Shown: positions 16,887-21,198 of the stretch, one piece after another | How the letters are laid out: every line of letters begins with the position of its first letter | Position numbering within the stretch: position 1 is the first letter of the stretch | Source of the DNA: an uncultured Oscillospiraceae bacterium | GTDB taxonomy: Bacteria; Bacillota; Clostridia; Oscillospirales; Acutalibacteraceae | Reading direction: 5' to 3' | Assembly: GCA_900547305.1 (NCBI GenBank) | Contig: URGH01000043.1 | Span: forward strand, 1-21,198 | DNA: 21,198 nt | Position numbers and translations under genes: made by a program | The notes under the pieces: generated by a model | Databases searched by the model: none | What the model was told of the DNA's origin: nothing | Seen by the model: the letters and a program-made list of their open reading frames with translations, nothing else

Positions 16887-19184
16887 ATGAAAAAGCTTTA
16901 TATGATAGGAAATACTCATTTTGATCCGGTGTGGTTATGGAGATGGGACGAGGCATTGGCTTCAATACGCTCCACATTTCGCTCCGCGCTTGACAGAATG
17001 AACGAAAATCCCGATTTTATTTACAGCTTCTGTACTCCCGCCGTATTCGAATGGATAGAAAAAACCGATATAAAACTTTTTGAAGAAATTAAAAAACGTG
17101 TAAAGGAAGGTCGCTGGGAATTGTGCGAGGGCTGGTGGGTGCAAGCCGACTGCAACGCACCCTGCGGCGAAAGCTATATCAGACAGGGTCTTTATGCCCG
17201 GGAGTATTTGAAAACGCATTTCGGAAAAACGAGCGACACGGTATTCAATATCGATTCCTTCGGTCATAATATGCAGCTTCCGCAAATTCTGCGGGGGTGC
17301 GGTTTCCGAAATTATGTTTTTTGGCGACCGAACGAAGCACATAAGGAATTGCCGAAACCGCTGTTTGACTGGGTGGGATTGGACGGCTCTTCCGTTCGCT
17401 GCTATAGGCTCGGGGGAAAGGGCGGCGAGATTTTTGTAAAAGATATTGAAAAAGAAACTTTCGGTAAAATTTTCAGCGAAAATACGGAGGATAACCTTAT
17501 GGTCGTCTTCGGCGTTACAGATCACGGCGGCGCGCCCACTAAGCAGCAAATGTCGGTAATAAACAGATTATCCGCAGAATGTAAGGATTATGATGTTTCG
17601 TATGGCACGGTAAGCGGATTTTTCAGAGATGTAAATCCTGAAATTTCGGTCTGCGATGAGCTGCAGACAAGGTATTTGGGACCGTACTGTAATTATACTC
17701 CCGTTAAGCAGGATAACCGCCGTGCCGAAACGGCGCTGCTTAACTGTGAGGCGGCAAGCGTAATAGCTTATAATCTTATAGGCCGTGAATATCCGCAGGC
17801 GGAAATAAAGCAGTGCTGGAAGGATGTTATGTTCAATCAATTTCATGACATTCTCGGCGGCACCTGCATACCTTCCGCTTATAGAGACGCAAAAGACCTG
17901 CACGGCAGAGCAATACAGACCGCCGCAGAGCATATGCACTATGCGCTGCAAAGTATTACAAATATGATAGCAATGCCTGGTAAAAACCCTGATAACGCTT
18001 GGAATTTGGCGGTATGGAATCTCAACGGCTTTCCCATTGATGCGCCGATTGAAGCGGAGGTTCAATGGGCATGGGAGTTTCCTTGGTATAACGGCGGCAT
18101 AACCCTGACAGACGCCGACGGCACAGATTATCCCGCGCAGATCATTACCGAGGAATGCGTTGTTCCGTCGTTCCGTTCTCGCTTTGTATTCCGTGCGGAA
18201 ATTCCGGCGGGCGGATATAAATGTTTTATCGTTCGGCAAACCGAAAAAAGCGGAGCTTCTTTTCGCCGCTTTAAGCTTGGTAAGGCAGCATACGGCGGTT
18301 TTGATTTAATTGATACACAAAGCGACAAAACATTAAAAGGAATTTTTTTACCGTATGCCCGTGTTGATGAGTGCGACACATGGGGCTTCAACAAAACGGT
18401 TTTAGAAACAGAGCGTCAAGAGCTTTCGTTAAAATCTTTCGGAGTAATTGAGGACGGTTTGTTCCGCACCGCTTATAAAGCGGTTTACGCATACAATAAA
18501 TCCACGCTTACGCTGCTATTCAGGGTATATGATGACAGGGTACTGTGCGAATACCGCTGCCTTTGGAATGAGGAACGGCGAACGCTGAAATTGGGATTTA
18601 ACAGCGGTAGCTGCGTATCTTCAATTCCGTTCGGATTTATTCGGCGCGAGATATCCGAATACGAAATGCCTATGGCACAGTGGATAGAGGGCGACGGCTT
18701 TTCTTTAGGTACTTCATCGGCTTTTTCGTATGATTATGACGGCAAACAAATAGGAATTACACTGTTGCGCAACGCGTTGTTCGGGGACTTGCGCAGCGCG
18801 CCGCTTGATACAAGCCGCGAATATACATATATGGGACAGGGCGAAACCACAGGTGTGATCCAAATGTGTTTTGATAACGGTAAACACGCCGCCGCTGCCC
18901 TTAACAATCCGCCCGTTATAATTGCCGAGGCTAACCACGGCGGCATATTTCCTCCGCAAAAAAGCTTTTTTAAATGCGACGGCGCGTATCTTTCGGCGGT
19001 AAAAAAATCCGAGCGAAACGGCGATACGATACTTCGCGTTGTTGAGGAGAACGGGGAGAATACCGTGGCTGGGGTCTCAATAGGAGACTGTAAGTTTTCT
19101 GTTCCGTTAAAGCCGTTTGAAATTCGTACAATAACGTTTGACGGCAGTAAAATTCATAAGGTAAATATGCTTGAAGAGCAGTAA
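16887..19184 (+). CDS. GH38 alpha-mannosidase
   Basis: 765 residues, no signal peptide. GH38 signatures are complete: metal ligands H11 and D13 in THFDPVWLWRWDE, nucleophile D123 in FNIDSFGHNMQLPQIL, and H320 in FNQFHDILGGT followed by the helical domain. The C-terminal half is the large beta-rich region typical of GH38. The length is somewhat below that of the MngB-type enzymes I recall (around 880 residues), and the shortening appears to be in the C-terminal beta domains. The enzyme is a retaining, divalent-metal-dependent alpha-mannosidase that would remove terminal alpha-mannose, or a closely related sugar, from imported oligosaccharides. The start at 16887 follows AAGGAA with a 13-base gap. 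It begins 18 bases after the GHL6-like gene. Confidence 0.94.
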   Translation: MKKLYMIGNTHFDPVWLWRWDEALASIRSTFRSALDRMNENPDFIYSFCTPAVFEWIEKTDIKLFEEIKKRVKEGRWELCEGWWVQADCNAPCGESYIRQGLYAREYLKTHFGKTSDTVFNIDSFGHNMQLPQILRGCGFRNYVFWRPNEAHKELPKPLFDWVGLDGSSVRCYRLGGKGGEIFVKDIEKETFGKIFSENTEDNLMVVFGVTDHGGAPTKQQMSVINRLSAECKDYDVSYGTVSGFFRDVNPEISVCDELQTRYLGPYCNYTPVKQDNRRAETALLNCEAASVIAYNLIGREYPQAEIKQCWKDVMFNQFHDILGGTCIPSAYRDAKDLHGRAIQTAAEHMHYALQSITNMIAMPGKNPDNAWNLAVWNLNGFPIDAPIEAEVQWAWEFPWYNGGITLTDADGTDYPAQIITEECVVPSFRSRFVFRAEIPAGGYKCFIVRQTEKSGASFRRFKLGKAAYGGFDLIDTQSDKTLKGIFLPYARVDECDTWGFNKTVLETERQELSLKSFGVIEDGLFRTAYKAVYAYNKSTLTLLFRVYDDRVLCEYRCLWNEERRTLKLGFNSGSCVSSIPFGFIRREISEYEMPMAQWIEGDGFSLGTSSAFSYDYDGKQIGITLLRNALFGDLRSAPLDTSREYTYMGQGETTGVIQMCFDNGKHAAAALNNPPVIIAEANHGGIFPPQKSFFKCDGAYLSAVKKSERNGDTILRVVEENGENTVAGVSIGDCKFSVPLKPFEIRTITFDGSKIHKVNMLEEQ

Positions 19185-19216
19185 AAAGTATTGTTTGGAA
19201 AGGCAGATCAATAACT

Positions 19217-19876
19217 ATGATAAAACCGGGGAATTTCGGGAAAAATGTCCCTGCGGATAATAGACGGGGAGATTTTGATTTCGGGAACGAGCAGATTTTA
19301 TATCTTAAAAGATCGGTGGATATTTTATTCATCGGCGACAGTATTACGCAATTGTGGGATCATTATGCATATTTCGGCACGAAATGCTATATTGTAAACC
19401 GCGGCATAGGCGGGGACAGCTCGGAATATATGTGCAAACGTTTTGATGCCGATTGCATACAGCTGCACCCGAAAAAGGCGGTTATGATGATAGGAACAAA
19501 TGATATTTCGCGTACTGATTATGATTTTTGGTGGCGGAAAGACGGCGAAGCGGAGGAAACGGTACTTGCGGATTATAAAGAGAATGTGTCCGAGATGGTT
19601 AAAAAAAGCAACGATGCGGGAATAGAGCTTTTGATCTGCTCTGTACCGCCATCCGATATAGCGCCGCCGCAGGATAAAGAAAAACGCTGCCGTATGGCAG
19701 CGGAAATGAATGCGTTTTTAAAAAGCCTCGGGAAAGAATACATAGACTTTGTACCCGTTCTTTCCGATGACGGAAAGACCTTCAAGGCGGAGTATACACA
19801 TGACGGAATACACCCGAATGCGGCGGGGTATCTCCAAATGGCAAACGAGATAAAGAAGCATATCGAAATAGTGTAG
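19217..19876 (+). CDS. SGNH/GDSL-family esterase 3
   Basis: 219 residues, no signal peptide. The complete SGNH set is visible: S42 in IGDSITQLW, GIGGDSSEY for the Gly block, N95 in IGTNDIS, and D196/H199 in DGIHP. A short N-terminal extension (about 33 residues, with NRRGDFDFGNEQ) precedes the core. It is a single-domain lysophospholipase-L1-like carbohydrate esterase, probably deacylating cytoplasmic oligosaccharides. It lies 32 bases after the GH38 gene, and AAAGG about 14 bases upstream is a modest ribosome site. It differs from both earlier esterases in length and in the residues around the blocks, so the three are not recent duplicates. What separates the three substrates is unknown. Confidence 0.9.
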   Translation: MIKPGNFGKNVPADNRRGDFDFGNEQILYLKRSVDILFIGDSITQLWDHYAYFGTKCYIVNRGIGGDSSEYMCKRFDADCIQLHPKKAVMMIGTNDISRTDYDFWWRKDGEAEETVLADYKENVSEMVKKSNDAGIELLICSVPPSDIAPPQDKEKRCRMAAEMNAFLKSLGKEYIDFVPVLSDDGKTFKAEYTHDGIHPNAAGYLQMANEIKKHIEIV

Positions 19877-19882
19877 GGATAA

Positions 19883-20137
19883 ATCGGGTATGCTTTTAAA
19901 AACGCATATGATCTGTTCGGAATATACAGTGCGTCGGGCACTGCGGAGAGCCTGAACGACAGCTATGAGTTTACGGTTTTATACGGTGAAATCAAGCTTG
20001 AAAGCTTTGTTACGGCACTTGAATCCGTTTCTGCGGTTTTAATAAACGGTAATTCCGTTAATTATAAAACAGATAAAGACGTAATTTCTGTAAACTGCAC
20101 TTTAAAGGAAAATTATACTTTGAAAATTCTAAGGTAA
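19883..20137 (+). pseudogene. Coding-like remnant without a start codon
   Basis: Between the third esterase and fucI there are 275 bases without a complete gene. One frame, open from 19883 to a TAA at 20135, encodes 84 residues of protein-like composition (for example SLNDSYEFTVLYGEIKLESF and later VNCTLKENYTLKILR), ending as the beta-rich C-terminus of a secreted or sugar-active protein might. It contains no ATG, GTG or TTG, and a stop sits directly upstream. The ATG at 19890 in another frame gives only 22 codons. This looks like the 3' remnant of a deleted gene. A frameshifted small gene is the other possibility. I cannot name the parent family. Confidence 0.45.
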
Positions 20138-20139
20138 AT

Positions 20140-20143
20140 GAGG
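20140..20143 (+). promoter_or_regulatory. Shine-Dalgarno of fucI
   Basis: GAGG, eight bases before the ATG at 20152 and just after the stop of the remnant reading frame. It supports 20152 as the start. Confidence 0.6.
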
Positions 20144-20151
20144 TTGATATT

Positions 20152-21198
20152 ATGTCAGCAAACAGATACATACAGGATTATCCGGTAATAGGTATTCGTC
20201 CCACAATCGACGGGCGGCGCGGTGTTTTGGGCGTTCGTGAGTCGCTGGAAGACCAGACCATGAATATGGCGAAAGCCGCCGCAAGGCTTTTCACCGAAAA
20301 CCTTAAATACTCAAACGGCGAGCCTGTTAAGGTAATTATCGCGGATACCACTATAGGCAGGGTAGCCGAGGCTGCCGCCTGCGCGGATAAGTTCCGCAAG
20401 GCGGGCGTGGATATAACCTTAACGGTTACGCCCTGCTGGTGCTACGGCGCTGAGACTATGGATATGGAAAAGGACACAATAAAGGCGGTTTGGGGCTTTA
20501 ACGGCACCGAAAGACCGGGCGCTGTGTATTTGGCGTCTGTGCTTGCAACCCACGCTCAAAAGGGTCTGCCCGCATTCGGCATTTACGGAAATGATGTATG
20601 CGACGCGGACGATACCGAAATCCCCGCAGATGTTAAAGAAAAGCTTCTCCGTTTCGGCAGAGCGGCGGTAGCGGCGGCCACAATGCGCGGCAAGTCGTAT
20701 TTGCAGATAGGCTCTATAACAATGGGCATAGGCGGCTCTATTATAGACCCGCACTTTATTGAGGATTACCTCGGTATGCGCGTTGAATCGGTAGATGAGG
20801 TGGAAATCATCCGCCGAATGACCGAGGGCATTTATGATGAAAAAGAGTATGAAAAAGCTCTTGAATGGTCAAAGAAATACTGCAAGATGGGCTTTGATAA
20901 AAACCCAGAAAATCTGCAAAGAACAGACGAAGAGAAAAAAGAGGACTGGGAATTTACCGTTAAGATGTGCGTTATCATAAAAGACCTTATGAACGGTAAC
21001 AAAAATCTCCCAAAAGGCTGCGAGGAAGAAGCAGTAGGACACAACGCAATAGCCGCGGGCTTTCAGGGTCAGCGCCAGTGGACGGACTTTTACCCGAACT
21101 GCGATTTCCCCGAGGCGCTGCTCAATACTTCGTTCGATTGGAACGGAGCGAGAGAGCCGTACATACTTGCAACCGAAAACGATGTTTTAAACGGTCTC
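20152..21198 (+). CDS. fucI: L-fucose isomerase (3' truncated by window end)
   Basis: 349 codons are present and the frame is still open at the window edge; the E. coli enzyme has about 590 residues. The match to FucI is strong throughout: IGIRPTIDGRRG, GVRESLEDQTMNMAKAAA, TVTPCWCYGAET, WGFNGTERPGAVYLA, GFQGQRQWTDFYPN and NTSFDWNGAREP. E321 (in FPEALLN) and D344 (in ATENDVLNG) correspond to the two acidic metal-binding, catalytic residues of the family. The third metal ligand, a His, lies beyond the window. The enzyme isomerises L-fucose to L-fuculose in the cytoplasm and can often also use D-arabinose. As the last visible gene it indicates that fucose is a product of the glycan handled by this operon. 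fucK- and fucA-type genes would be expected nearby. Confidence 0.96.
   Translation, partial: MSANRYIQDYPVIGIRPTIDGRRGVLGVRESLEDQTMNMAKAAARLFTENLKYSNGEPVKVIIADTTIGRVAEAAACADKFRKAGVDITLTVTPCWCYGAETMDMEKDTIKAVWGFNGTERPGAVYLASVLATHAQKGLPAFGIYGNDVCDADDTEIPADVKEKLLRFGRAAVAAATMRGKSYLQIGSITMGIGGSIIDPHFIEDYLGMRVESVDEVEIIRRMTEGIYDEKEYEKALEWSKKYCKMGFDKNPENLQRTDEEKKEDWEFTVKMCVIIKDLMNGNKNLPKGCEEEAVGHNAIAAGFQGQRQWTDFYPNCDFPEALLNTSFDWNGAREPYILATENDVLNGL

Noticed and set aside
1..21198. CRISPR arrays, tRNA or rRNA genes, insertion sequences, phage or toxin-antitoxin genes
   Set aside because: I saw no short regularly spaced repeats, no cloverleaf or rRNA segments, no transposase or integrase motifs, and no terminal inverted repeats. 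The window is filled by glycan-utilisation genes.

Overview
The window looks like chromosomal DNA from an anaerobic Gram-positive of the class Clostridia, most plausibly a Ruminococcus/Oscillospirales-type gut or rumen bacterium. The reasons are purine-rich Shine-Dalgarno sequences, some GTG and TTG starts, a type I dockerin, a CUT1-type sugar ABC transporter without its own ATPase, and a DUF5696-like partner. This taxonomic placement is inference. All thirteen genes or gene parts lie on the + strand with very short gaps or overlaps. I see no convincing terminator, promoter or regulator, so the window reads as the interior of one long glycan-utilisation operon that runs off both ends.

Layout. 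(1) 1-1971: 3' part of a protein with three ConA-like/DUF1080-like repeats and a C-terminal dockerin. (2) 2034-4307: exported DUF5696-like protein. (3) 4304-6114: two CUT1 sugar ABC permeases. (4) 6131-11476: two tandem GH31 paralogues, the first cytoplasmic, the second with a signal peptide, an F5/8C (CBM32-like) module and a C-terminal membrane anchor. (5) 11498-13208: two SGNH/GDSL esterases. (6) 13260-14894: GH3 enzyme of the NagZ-like type. (7) 14928-16868: TIM-barrel GHL6-like putative glycosidase of unknown specificity. (8) 16887-19184: GH38 alpha-mannosidase. (9) 19217-19876: third SGNH esterase. (10) 19883-20137: coding-like remnant without a start. (11) 20152 to the end: 5' part of L-fucose isomerase.

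How the genes may work together. Only the dockerin protein, the DUF5696-like protein and the second GH31 appear to act outside the cell. They could bind or trim a glycan at the surface, and the ABC permeases would import the oligosaccharides. The cytoplasmic GH31, GH3, GH38 and GHL6-like enzymes plus three esterases would then dismantle them, with released L-fucose entering catabolism through FucI. The combination suggests a branched, O-acylated, fucose-containing glycan. Acetylated fucosylated xyloglucan and N-/O-glycans are both possible, and neither accounts for every gene. The most unusual points are the matched inside/outside GH31 pair with a noncanonical active-site strand, the three intracellular esterases (one lacking the usual triad Asp), and the unassigned GHL6-like enzyme.
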